Shown: positions 24,686-32,202 of the stretch, one piece after another | How positions within the stretch are numbered: the first letter of the stretch is position 1 | Layout of the letters: the number at the start of each line of letters is the position of its first letter | Assembly (NCBI GenBank): GCA_021799445.1 | Contig: JAJZAM010000007.1 | Location: forward strand, 1-41,303 | Direction: 5' to 3' | DNA: 41,303 bases | Source of the DNA: Actinomycetes bacterium | Lineage (GTDB): Bacteria; Actinomycetota; Acidimicrobiia; Acidimicrobiales; Palsa-688 | Position numbers and translations under genes: made by a program | Notes under the pieces: generated by a model | The model's input: only the letters and a program-made list of their open reading frames with translations | Database searches by the model: none | What the model was told of the DNA's origin: nothing

Positions 24686-25484
24686 CTCCAGCCGGGTCCT
24701 TTCTATTGGTTTCGGATTGTTGGATAAAGCCGACCTCGCCGGCTCTGGCTGGGGCCGTGACCGACCCCTGCGGGATGGCTGTGGCTCCGGGGAGCTGTTC
24801 TCGCACTCGGTGAACGAGGATCAAGCGTGCCAGGTTCTCACCCAGCATTCGCTCATGCCCGCCGACCGAGACGATCATAGGGCCACCAAAGGGTTGCTTG
24901 TCGAGAATCCTCAGTTCGACGCCCGGTCGCACTCCGAGATCCTCAAGGAAGTCGGCTACTTCAGCGTCGGTCGAACCCGGCAAGGCGACCACGGCACGAT
25001 CACCCGGCCCCAGGTCGTATAGCGGGGGCATCGTCGGGAGGTCATCGGTCCCGCTACCAGGTATTACGAAGCCGTGAGGGCACGTTGTCGGCCGGTCCAA
25101 GGCCAAGAAAAGCCGATCCTCCACTTCTTGAGGTAGGGAGTGCTCGAAAGCGACGGCCAGGCGGTCCGCCTCTGCCCAGGTGTAGCCGAGGAAGTCTGCT
25201 AGGAGCCGCTCGACGATCCTGTGACGTCGCACGACGGCTATGGCGAGACGCCGTCCGTCGTCGGTTAGGCACACCCCGTGGTATGGGGTGTGCACGACCA
25301 GTCGCCGATCCGCGAGCTTCTTAACGGTCGCCGTCATAGCCCCGGGACTGACTTTGAGAGACGCAGCCAAGTCCCCCGTGCGCGCACCCGAAGGCTCCGA
25401 GGCGACGTCGCCTGGGACCTGTGAGGTGATCCGCCAGATCGCTTTCAGCGTCTCGCGTTCAGACTTAGTGAGGGCTGCATCCAT
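24669..25484 (-). CDS. DtxR-family metal-dependent transcriptional regulator
   Basis: 271 residues: winged helix (about 5-75, including ARTGDLAASLKVSPGAMTAT and VKKLADRRLV), dimerisation/metal domain (about 80-150, RHRIVERLLADFLGYTWAEA and FEHSLPQEVEDRL), CPHG, then an SH3/FeoA-like C-terminal domain (about 160-225) and a 40-residue tail. The family represses iron or manganese genes when metal-bound. Glu-His of the primary site is present, but the position of DtxR Cys102 (MntR Glu99) reads Val, so metal binding may differ. ATG 25484 is preceded by a promoter and palindrome. Its 3' end overlaps hppA, an unusual partner for a metal regulator. Confidence 0.9.
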   Translation of the reverse strand: MDAALTKSERETLKAIWRITSQVPGDVASEPSGARTGDLAASLKVSPGAMTATVKKLADRRLVVHTPYHGVCLTDDGRRLAIAVVRRHRIVERLLADFLGYTWAEADRLAVAFEHSLPQEVEDRLFLALDRPTTCPHGFVIPGSGTDDLPTMPPLYDLGPGDRAVVALPGSTDAEVADFLEDLGVRPGVELRILDKQPFGGPMIVSVGGHERMLGENLARLILVHRVREQLPGATAIPQGSVTAPARAGEVGFIQQSETNRKDPAGDAIRR

Positions 25485-25501
25485 ATTTTTGCAGCCGGGA
25501 C

Positions 25502-25528
25502 ATTATGTTTTACCTAGTTAAATGTCAA
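25502..25528 (-). promoter_or_regulatory. Promoter and 14-bp palindrome upstream of the DtxR-type gene
   Basis: On the minus strand TTGACA (25528-25523) precedes CATAAT (25507-25502, spacing 15) or TAATGT (25505-25500, spacing 17). Between the boxes the sequence TTTAACTAGGTAAA (25522-25509) is palindromic at 12 of 14 positions and AT-rich, as DtxR/MntR-type boxes are. It lies inside the 3' end of the upstream gene. Autoregulation is inferred. Confidence 0.5.
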
Positions 25529-26038
25529 CTGTTTTTCCGGGGAAACTTTCGGCGAAGGCTTCCGGGACCAGAGGTTGGAGCACTCCTCACACGAGCTTGC
25601 GGGTACGAGTCCGACATTCGCACCCAAAGCGAACAGCTTGCACCCAAGGCACAGGCCGAGCCCTGCTTCAAGGCCGGCAGCGACGCCGAGAGCTCCTAGG
25701 GTCAGCTTCGCCTGGACCGGCCTGCCCCTCCAGTAGTGCAAGCCCAAAGCGGCCAAAGACACCGCAAGTCCTATGGTCTGAGCGAATCGCTTCGGCGGGC
25801 CTGGGGAAAAGCTATGTTCGGCACCGAGACGAGGCGTAACGACACGAGAGGCGAACAATCCGAGAGGGCTCAGCTTCGGCCCGCACGCGACGCGTGACGC
25901 GAATCCGTATGCCAGCGGAAACATCAGCCACGGCTGATCGGCGAGCGTTGCGGTGGCAACCATTGCGACTACCCCACCGGCTACTACCCGGGCGGTGGTC
26001 TCGTTGACCTGATCAGGAAACCCGATAAACTTGCTCAC
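25514..26038 (-). CDS. DUF4395-type integral membrane protein
   Basis: 174 residues resembling the DUF4395 family: start FPDQVNETTARVVAGGVVAM, then PWLMFPLAYGFASRVACGPK, LSPLGLFASRVVTPRLG and PGPPKRFAQTIGLAVSLAAL. Four hydrophobic segments are predicted. The C-terminal part has two cysteine pairs, CLGC and CEEC, facing the same region after the last helix, which suggests a redox or metal role; DUF4395 proteins are often near thioredoxin-fold genes, though none is seen here. GTG 26038 is the start. Its end overlaps the promoter of the DtxR-type gene by about 15 bases. Function is unknown. Confidence 0.82.
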   Translation of the reverse strand: MSKFIGFPDQVNETTARVVAGGVVAMVATATLADQPWLMFPLAYGFASRVACGPKLSPLGLFASRVVTPRLGAEHSFSPGPPKRFAQTIGLAVSLAALGLHYWRGRPVQAKLTLGALGVAAGLEAGLGLCLGCKLFALGANVGLVPASSCEECSNLWSRKPSPKVSPEKQLTFN

Positions 26039-26048
26039 CGCAATACTT

Positions 26049-26063
26049 TATCAGTTATATCAG
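26049..26063 (-). promoter_or_regulatory. Possible -10 region with a CTGATA direct repeat
   Basis: On the minus strand CTGATATAACTGATA contains two CTGATA copies 9 bases apart and TATAAC, a 5/6 -10 box, about 17 bases before GTG 26038. The surrounding 55 bases (26039-26093) are clearly AT-rich. No convincing -35 box is seen. It could be a promoter with a repeated activator or repressor site for the DUF4395 gene. Confidence 0.3.
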
Positions 26064-26093
26064 GTTTTCTTTTAGGGTAGTTGGAGAGTTCGG

Positions 26094-26588
26094 TCAGTCC
26101 CGTTCGACCACGGTCCGCACGATTTCGGTTGTCGCGTCCCCGGAGTCTGGGCCCCCGAACATTGTCATCCAGACCTTCGTTCCCTGAGGTGTCGACTCGA
26201 AACGAAGGTCGTCCACCAGTGACCTGATCAGCGGGATTCCAAGTCCACGTTCGAAGTTGAGCCGTTCGGGATCGCTGACCTCCGGGTGCGCGGACAACGT
26301 TGATGGCTCGAACCCCGTCCCCGAGTCGGCGATGCACACCTCCAGCCGTTCCGGCGCCTCCCAGCAACTGGCTATCACCGGCGCGTCCAACCCGGCCTTC
26401 CGGTTGGCTTCTATCGCGTTGGTGCAGGCTTCTGACACCGCCAGTTTCAGATCGTCGATGCGGTCAGCGGCCAGGTTACGCGTCCCAGTGGCGAGCGAGG
26501 CGACCACAAGGCGGACGACTGCCACGTACTCCGAGCGGCTCGGCACCGATAGCTCGACGGACTTGGTCCCGGCTGCCACCAACGCCAT
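26094..26588 (-). CDS. Anti-sigma factor/serine kinase, HATPase (RsbW/SpoIIAB-like)
   Basis: 164 residues with a GHKL ATPase fold: N-box LKLAVSEACTNAIEANR, G1 box ADSGTGFEP and G2 box RGLGIPLIRSLVDDL. Such proteins bind a sigma factor or phosphorylate a STAS partner on Ser. The gene starts 3 bases after the STAS gene stop, so the two form a partner-switching pair (antagonist plus kinase). No sigma factor gene is adjacent, so the target is encoded elsewhere or the pair acts on another output. After the ATPase core the last 25 residues are not conserved. Confidence 0.88.
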   Translation of the reverse strand: MALVAAGTKSVELSVPSRSEYVAVVRLVVASLATGTRNLAADRIDDLKLAVSEACTNAIEANRKAGLDAPVIASCWEAPERLEVCIADSGTGFEPSTLSAHPEVSDPERLNFERGLGIPLIRSLVDDLRFESTPQGTKVWMTMFGGPDSGDATTEIVRTVVERD

Positions 26589-26591
26589 CTG

Positions 26592-26930
26592 TCAGCCTGC
26601 CAGGGCGTCTTCGAGAGTGGAGCTGATCCTGAACACACCTGTCAGACCGGTGATATCGAAAACTTTGAGCACGCGCGCTTGGGTGCACACCAAGGAGAGG
26701 TCCCCATCGTTGCTTCTGAGACGCTTGAGGCCGCCGACTAGAACGCCGAGCCCTGTAGAGTCGAGGAACTCCACCCCTTCGAGATCGGCGATCAGCTTTC
26801 GGTGACCTTCGCTGACGAGCTCGACCAGCGCCTCTCGCAACCTGGGGGCGCTGTAGACGTCGAGCTCACCTCGAACCACGATGACCGTGAAGGGAGGATT
26901 GCTGGTGTCAACATGCAGGCCGAGCTCCAC
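26592..26930 (-). CDS. Anti-sigma factor antagonist, STAS domain (RsbV/SpoIIAA-like)
   Basis: 112 residues forming one STAS domain: [20 protein letters not shown], then [20 protein letters not shown] with the expected phosphorylated Ser58. When unphosphorylated such proteins trap the kinase encoded next and free its sigma factor. GTG 26930 is the start. Gene order antagonist then kinase matches rsbV-rsbW, with 3 bases between them. Confidence 0.9.
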   Translation of the reverse strand: MELGLHVDTSNPPFTVIVVRGELDVYSAPRLREALVELVSEGHRKLIADLEGVEFLDSTGLGVLVGGLKRLRSNDGDLSLVCTQARVLKVFDITGLTGVFRISSTLEDALAG

Positions 26931-26955
26931 GCATCAACCCTAGTTTGCGGACAAC

Positions 26956-27513
26956 CTACAGGCCAGCATCCCCGACCAGAAAAGCTTCGAGCGACGTCGC
27001 AGCTTCAGCGGCACGGGCGGCTGTACCCGCCTGGCCGTGCGCTGCTTCCAGTTCGGCATCCAGGAGACCCTGCAGGACCGTCTCACCCTCAAGCCAGTCG
27101 GCGCGAAGGTCGCGGCTGACGATCGTCAGGGTTCGACGGACCGAAGAGTCCGACACTTCGCCGCAAAGGAGTCTGTGGCGTTCATAAGCCACCGCCAGCC
27201 TCGGTAGTAGCACCCTATAGGCGCAGGCCATGCGCTCAAGCGTGGAACCGAGCGCAGCGACGAAGTCGAACGCTCGAAGCAGCGGGGCACCCTGGGAGTC
27301 GACGAGCTCATCCCTGTCCACGTCGGCAAGCACAGGAAGCCTGTCGTACCACTGCTTTGCCCTCCACGAGTGGTGGAGGCTGTGACGGTCGAAGAGCAAC
27401 TTCGGTTCGGTCTCAGGGGTCGAAGCCACCCAAGCCCCGACGAGCGCGAACATCCTGGTCTCGACCCAATGGTGGCGTGCGACGCGACGCCCCGACTCGT
27501 CTAATGTCAACAC
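26956..27513 (-). CDS. Hypothetical mostly helical protein, possibly ferritin-like
   Basis: 185 residues; no family recognised with certainty. The predicted helices are amphipathic and carry clustered His, Glu and Asp residues: RHHWVETRMFALVGAW, FDRHSLHHSWRAKQWYDRL, LERMACAYRVLLPRLAVAYE and IVSRDLRADWLEGE. Four helices with such residues recall ferritin-like di-metal bundles, which is only an inference. There is no signal peptide or membrane segment. GTG 27513 overlaps the TetR stop (GTGTTGA), so the two are translationally coupled and the regulator may respond to its substrate. The STAS gene follows after 25 bases. Confidence 0.75.
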   Translation of the reverse strand: MLTLDESGRRVARHHWVETRMFALVGAWVASTPETEPKLLFDRHSLHHSWRAKQWYDRLPVLADVDRDELVDSQGAPLLRAFDFVAALGSTLERMACAYRVLLPRLAVAYERHRLLCGEVSDSSVRRTLTIVSRDLRADWLEGETVLQGLLDAELEAAHGQAGTAARAAEAATSLEAFLVGDAGL

Positions 27514-28187
27514 CGACGTTCGCCGCCGCCTTGGACAACATCATCGCTTCGCGCTGAGATCCCTTTGTACAGAAGTTCGAACATCGCCTCGTAGACGTCC
27601 TCGGCGGAGCCGAAAGGGAAACCCGGCTTGCAGATCAGCAGAGACACCATTCCGTGCACCACCATCCACAGAAGCTCACTGACGCGCAGAGTGTCACCGG
27701 CTGGGGCAAACCGGCCTTCGGCGACTCCGGCAATAAGGTCTGAGGCCACCGCTTGAAGACCTGCCATCCCGGCGAGACGCTCGTCGGTAAAGCGATCAGG
27801 CGTTGCTTCGGAGTGGCTCATCATCAGGATCCGGTAATGCTCAGGGTTGGCGAGACCCCACTCCAGATAGGCACGACCCCGCCGGCGTAACCTTTCCCAC
27901 GGGTCGCTTACCCCGGCCGCTGCGGCCTCCATCGCTTTTTCGATGTGCTCGCTTTGACGTTCGCAAACCGCGAAGATCAGCTCGTTACGGTCGGAGAAGT
28001 GCAGATAGATCGACGGTGGGGTCACGCCTACGGCGCTGGCTATGGCCCTTATGGAAAGCGAGGACTGGTCGTTAGTAGCGATGAGCATCTTCTCAGCCGC
28101 TTCGAGGATGTCCTCGCGAAGCTTGTCGCCCTCCCCACGGCGCGACCGCACCCGCCTCGCTGCGGCAACGACCTCGACACTGCTCAC
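27507..28187 (-). CDS. TetR-family transcriptional regulator
   Basis: 226 residues. The N-terminal helix-turn-helix is canonical: REDILEAAEKMLIA, LSIRAIASAVGVTPPSIYLH and FSDRNELIFAVCERQ, preceded by a basic, Arg-rich arm of about 20 residues. The C-terminal ligand domain matches the TetR_C/WHG type by its WERLRRRGRAYLEWGLANPE and LLWMVVHGMVSLLI segments. GTG 28187 is the start, with TAGAAT about 10 bases upstream. It is the first gene of a run with the hypothetical helical protein. Ligand and targets are unknown; autoregulation is usual for the family. Confidence 0.92.
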   Translation of the reverse strand: MSSVEVVAAARRVRSRRGEGDKLREDILEAAEKMLIATNDQSSLSIRAIASAVGVTPPSIYLHFSDRNELIFAVCERQSEHIEKAMEAAAAGVSDPWERLRRRGRAYLEWGLANPEHYRILMMSHSEATPDRFTDERLAGMAGLQAVASDLIAGVAEGRFAPAGDTLRVSELLWMVVHGMVSLLICKPGFPFGSAEDVYEAMFELLYKGISARSDDVVQGGGERRC

Positions 28188-28281
28188 CCCGCTATTCTAA
28201 CGGGTCAAGTCGCAGCAAGGTCTGGGCTGCGGACCGGGCACGTCCCTCGGACGCGGGGCCCACCTCGACGAGACTTGCAGC

Positions 28282-30033
28282 TCACCTGTATCCGTTGGTT
28301 ATCGGCATCCGTCTATCCCTCCCGAAAGCTTTGGCTGTGATCCGGATTCCCGGCGGGGTCTGACGGCGCTTGTACTCCGCTAGGTCGACAAGCCTCACTA
28401 CTTTTGAGACGACAGCCTCGTCGAAACCCGCTTCGACGAGTTCCGACGCTGTCATGTCCTCTTCGACGTAAGCCCGTAGGAGCGGGTCGAGCACCTCGTA
28501 GGCGGGCAGAGACTGGTCGTCGCGCTGGTCGGGTCTCAACTCCGCAGAAGGCGCTTTGGTCATCACGTCGGGCGGCAGCAGCTGGCGCGGCCCCGAGCTG
28601 TCCCTCCACGCGCAAAGCCGGTAGACCGTGGTCTTGGCGACGTCTTTTATAACGGCGAAGCCGCCAGCGGTGTCACCGTAAAGCGTGGAATAGCCGACGG
28701 CCGCTTCGCTCTTGTTGCCAGTGGTAAGGACCAACCACCCCAGCTTGTTGGAGAAGGCCATGAGCAAAAGACCGCGGATCCGGCTCTGCAAGTTCTCCTC
28801 AGCCAGCCCGGGCTGCTCCTCGCTCAGCGTCCCGGAGAGAACCTCCAAGAAAGCCTCGTGGGGACCTTCGATGCCGACAACGCGAAAATCGATGCCGAGG
28901 TTGGTCGCAAGGCTGCGGGCGTCATCAACAGAACCTTGACTTGAGTAGCGGGAGGGCATCGCTATCCCGTGGACATGGCCGGCTCCCACGGCGTCTACCG
29001 CTACCATCGCCACCAGAGAAGAGTCGATTCCGCCGGAGAGGCCGATCACAACGTCGGTGAAGCCGTTCTTGCGCACATAGTCCCGGGTGCCGAGCACGAG
29101 AGCCTGGTACATCTCCTCGGTACGTTCCAGGCGCTCATGGATGAGCGCACCAAGAGTGACTTTTCCGGAGCTGGGATGCGTAGACATTTCTGACCCTTCA
29201 GAGCTACGAGACCGGCTCGGTTGCCAGACCGGGACGACCGGCAACGGTATGGTGACCGTCCTGCCGCGGGGGTCGATGAGACGTTTGCGGAACACGGGAC
29301 GCACGTCCAAGTCGATGATCGAAAGGTCCTGTTCGAACTGGCGGAGAGAAGCGACGAGCTCACCCCGCTCGTCAAAGACCATGGACCCCCCGTCGAAGAC
29401 GAGCTCGTCCTGACCGCCGACGCAATTGACATACACCAGAGCGCAGCTAGAGTCTGCCGCTCGGGTCGCCAGCATGCGTTCCCTGTCCGCCAGCCGCCCC
29501 ACAGAGTACGGCGATGCGTTGATGTTGATCATCAGCTCCGCCCCGGCTGCAGCCTGCGCCGAGATAGGACCGGAGGGGGCCCACGCGTCCTCGCAGATCG
29601 AAACTCCCACCCGGACGCCGCAAACACCGAAAAGCTTGTCCGCTCCAGCGCCTGAAGCGAAGTATCTCTGCTCGTCGAAAACCCCGTAGTTGGGGAGAAC
29701 CTGCTTGTGGTACACACCGCGGACGCTGCCTCCAGCGCAGACGGCCGCAGCGTTGTAGAGGTCAGTCTGCTCGTCGACGAAACCGACGACAGCGGCCAAC
29801 CCCTTTGCGGCCTTAGCTATGCGCTCCAGCGCCCGTCTGTTGTCAGCGACGAACCCGGGCTTCAAGAGCAGGTCCTCAGGCGGGTAGCCGGTGACGGCAA
29901 GCTCGGGGAACACTGCGATGTCCGCACCGCACTCCTCGGCTTGTCCCAGGATGTCCACCATCGTGGCCGTGTTCGCTCGAAGGTCGCCTACGACGGGGTT
30001 GATCTGGGCGAGTGCTATACGCAGTCGTGACAC
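28282..30033 (-). CDS. nadE: Glutamine-dependent NAD(+) synthetase
   Basis: 583 residues in two domains. The N-terminal nitrilase-fold glutaminase has Glu44 (FPELAVTGYPPEDLL), Lys110 (YHKQVLPNYGVFDE) and Cys147 (SICEDAW) as catalytic triad and supplies ammonia. The C-terminal synthetase domain has the PP-loop SGGIDSS (333-339), TTGNKSE and YGDTAGGFAVIKDV. It amidates deamido-NAD to NAD with ATP. The Ser/Thr-rich region at 272-290 is the interdomain linker. The protein is of the shorter (about 570-580 residue) type rather than the mycobacterial 680-residue type. GTG 30033 starts it; the neighbours appear unrelated in function. Confidence 0.96.
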   Translation of the reverse strand: MSRLRIALAQINPVVGDLRANTATMVDILGQAEECGADIAVFPELAVTGYPPEDLLLKPGFVADNRRALERIAKAAKGLAAVVGFVDEQTDLYNAAAVCAGGSVRGVYHKQVLPNYGVFDEQRYFASGAGADKLFGVCGVRVGVSICEDAWAPSGPISAQAAAGAELMININASPYSVGRLADRERMLATRAADSSCALVYVNCVGGQDELVFDGGSMVFDERGELVASLRQFEQDLSIIDLDVRPVFRKRLIDPRGRTVTIPLPVVPVWQPSRSRSSEGSEMSTHPSSGKVTLGALIHERLERTEEMYQALVLGTRDYVRKNGFTDVVIGLSGGIDSSLVAMVAVDAVGAGHVHGIAMPSRYSSQGSVDDARSLATNLGIDFRVVGIEGPHEAFLEVLSGTLSEEQPGLAEENLQSRIRGLLLMAFSNKLGWLVLTTGNKSEAAVGYSTLYGDTAGGFAVIKDVAKTTVYRLCAWRDSSGPRQLLPPDVMTKAPSAELRPDQRDDQSLPAYEVLDPLLRAYVEEDMTASELVEAGFDEAVVSKVVRLVDLAEYKRRQTPPGIRITAKAFGRDRRMPITNGYR

Positions 30034-30054
30034 GCCCTGAGCGTAGTCACCTCT

Positions 30055-30077
30055 CAGGCTGCCCTACGAACAGCCTG
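30055..30077 (-). terminator. Weak stem-loop between mscL and nadE
   Basis: CAGGCTG (30055-30061) and CAGCCTG (30071-30077) form a perfect 7-bp stem with a 9-base loop, 44 bases past the mscL stop. A shorter TGTCG/CGACA stem lies at 30090-30103. Either could end the mscL transcript; neither has a T run. Confidence 0.35.
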
Positions 30078-30120
30078 CTGCAGCGTCTTTGTCGCCACCG
30101 ACAGCTAAGTGGCGTTCATC

Positions 30121-30546
30121 TCAGACCGGCTGAACTTCAGCGGTGCAGAACCGGCAACGCGTAGCGGCCTTGGGAATGTCGCTCAGGCACTCGGGGCACG
30201 ACCTGTCGGCGCTCTCCGGGTCGGGATTGGCCTGACGTCGTGCCACCAACGTCCGGACGGGGCGAACAACCAAGAAGAACACGACCGCCGCCACGACCAC
30301 GAAGGTTATGACGTCGTCGATGAGCTGGCCGTAGTGGAACACCCCGTGACCGATGGTAAACGAAAGCGTCGAGAAGGACTGAGACGTCTTTCCGGGGATG
30401 GCTATGAGGGAGAGTATGAGCCCGACCACATCCTTGACAACAGCACCGAAGAACGTGGCGATGACGACAGCCACCGCCAGGTCGATAACGTTACCCTGCA
30501 GTACAAAATCTTTGAACTCCGAGAGTGCTTTCGGCTTGTCAGCCAC
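30121..30546 (-). CDS. mscL: Large-conductance mechanosensitive channel
   Basis: 141 residues from GTG 30546, chosen because AAAGGA lies about 9 bases upstream; an in-frame GTG at 30585 would add 13 residues without a better ribosome site. The order is an amphipathic N-terminal helix (LSEFKDFVLQ), pore helix GNVIDLAVAVVIATFFGAVV, a periplasmic loop, second helix DDVITFVVVAAVVFFLVV and a cytoplasmic tail. The tail ends in CPECLSDIPKAATRCRFC, a zinc-ribbon-like double Cys pair often present in actinobacterial MscL. It opens under membrane tension to release solutes in osmotic downshock. Confidence 0.95.
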   Translation of the reverse strand: MADKPKALSEFKDFVLQGNVIDLAVAVVIATFFGAVVKDVVGLILSLIAIPGKTSQSFSTLSFTIGHGVFHYGQLIDDVITFVVVAAVVFFLVVRPVRTLVARRQANPDPESADRSCPECLSDIPKAATRCRFCTAEVQPV

Positions 30547-30642
30547 CGTACTGCGTCCTTTCTTTGATGTGCTACCCCGTTTCACTGCGCCCGGTCTGAA
30601 CTTTGTCGAACCCTCGGCGCGCCAGGCTAGATACTACATAAC

Positions 30643-32202
30643 TCAAAGAACGCCGAGCGCCACGAGCGCTGCCACGGCTATAACCATGGCGGCGACGACG
30701 ACAAAAGCCTTCACCACAAGCGGGAGGTGAACCGGCCCATGGGTTCCCCCAGTTGTCCCCATGCCGGTGGCTGGCTCCCGTAGCACGCTGGGTTTATTGG
30801 AAGCCTGGGCTGGGGCGCCGCCGCCCGTGCCTGACCGTCTCGCGCCGGCAACGGCTCGGCGGGCGCCTGACACCCGACCCCAACGCGCCCCGACACCGAC
30901 GTGACGGGCAGCAGACGCTGCGAGCCTGGCACCGTCACCGTCTGGGGACACTGCCCAACCGGGATCGCTCGGGGATACCGGCATCTCCTGCCGGTGTGGC
31001 CTGGCGGATTTCAAGGGTTCGAGGGATTCTAAGGGCTCGTCGGAGCCTTTGAGAGGTACCTGCGGTTGACCTCTTGTAGCCGCTGGGAAACTCTCGACTC
31101 TAGGGTTGCCGGCGAGGGGTGTCTCGAGAGCCCTTCGGGACCTTCTCGGGCGGGAGGTTTCGATTGTGTTGCGATCCTTAGCTGAAGGTGTCGCATCGGC
31201 GTGGGATGGATCTTCTTCGACGATCAGCCGGAAGGCTTCTATCCCGGTGGCGTCGTCTCCATTTTCCCGCTCAGTGTCGGGTCTAAAGTGCTGTTCGCCG
31301 GGGAGCCGCAGATCCTCTTCTGTCCACCCGTGACACTCCCGAATCTCGTCTAGAGCCGCTGAGCATTGCGCCGGGCTGGACGGCCTCAAGGAGGGATTCT
31401 TGGCGATCGCCGAACCGACAAAGCTCCTCAGATCGTCAGGTATCCCCCCGCGTAGGGGAGCTGCCTGCTCGGCTAGGACTCTCAGAGCGAACGCGGCGGC
31501 GGACTCTCCTGGGAGAACTTCGAAAGGTGCTCGCCCGCTCAGCACGTTATAGATCACGGATCCGAGTGAGTACACGTCTGCTGGCGGCCCGGAAGCGAAG
31601 CCTTCGAGCACCTCGGGGGCCGCGTGACGCACGAGGTCAGCACCTTCGCTCAGAGGAGCGAAGGCGACCTCACCCGATACGAGGCTGGCGAACCCGGCGA
31701 CCTCGACGTTGCCACCTGGTCGTACCATGATGTTCTCGGGGCACAGAGCCAGGTGCGACATTCCAGCGCAATGGAGTACTGCTAGGGCACTTGAGATGCT
31801 CAGACCGATGTTGACTGCCTGCGCCGGCGTCGCCGTCCATCCCCGGGACATGCCGTCCGACAGGCTCCAAGACCGGTGGGCGACGACTAAGCCCAGGCGA
31901 CCCCCCGGGAGCTCCAGGAGGTCTCGCACATGACTGATGTTGGGGTGTACGCTCAGCTCTGTTAGCCAGCGCGCCCGCTTCCAGGCATGCCGGTGTTGCG
32001 ACCTCGTGGAGCTTCCGGGGTCCACCAGCTCGATCTCCACGCGGCCGCGGGTCCTCGGGTCGCACGCTTCGTAGCTGTTACGAGCCGCCCGGTGGGCTCG
32101 AGCTACTAGCGGCGCGTACGCTGCCAGCTGGGACGCTAGTTGGGCGGTGTCGAGCTCTTCTGTCTTCTTGTCGAAAAGCCACAAAGCGCTACGGTCGATC
32201 AT
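30643..32202 (-). CDS. Tail-anchored protein-kinase-fold protein, probable pseudokinase
   Basis: 519 residues from ATG 32202, with GAGGAGG 7 bases upstream; it overlaps the preceding gene by 14 bases. The kinase fold is recognisable from NIMVRPGGNVEVAGF, AAPEVLEG and DVYSLGSVIYNVLSGRAPF. The catalytic residues are missing: the HRDLKPEN loop reads HLALCPEN (150-157) with Ala for Asp, the DFG motif reads GFA (170-172), and no VAIK lysine is seen in RVEIELV. A long disordered Ser/Pro/Arg-rich region (about 300-490) leads to a C-terminal membrane helix at about 494-519. It is likely a cytoplasmic scaffold or sensor at the membrane rather than an enzyme. It is the last gene of the MoxR operon. Confidence 0.87.
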   Translation of the reverse strand: MIDRSALWLFDKKTEELDTAQLASQLAAYAPLVARAHRAARNSYEACDPRTRGRVEIELVDPGSSTRSQHRHAWKRARWLTELSVHPNISHVRDLLELPGGRLGLVVAHRSWSLSDGMSRGWTATPAQAVNIGLSISSALAVLHCAGMSHLALCPENIMVRPGGNVEVAGFASLVSGEVAFAPLSEGADLVRHAAPEVLEGFASGPPADVYSLGSVIYNVLSGRAPFEVLPGESAAAFALRVLAEQAAPLRGGIPDDLRSFVGSAIAKNPSLRPSSPAQCSAALDEIRECHGWTEEDLRLPGEQHFRPDTERENGDDATGIEAFRLIVEEDPSHADATPSAKDRNTIETSRPRRSRRALETPLAGNPRVESFPAATRGQPQVPLKGSDEPLESLEPLKSARPHRQEMPVSPSDPGWAVSPDGDGARLAASAARHVGVGARWGRVSGARRAVAGARRSGTGGGAPAQASNKPSVLREPATGMGTTGGTHGPVHLPLVVKAFVVVAAMVIAVAALVALGVL

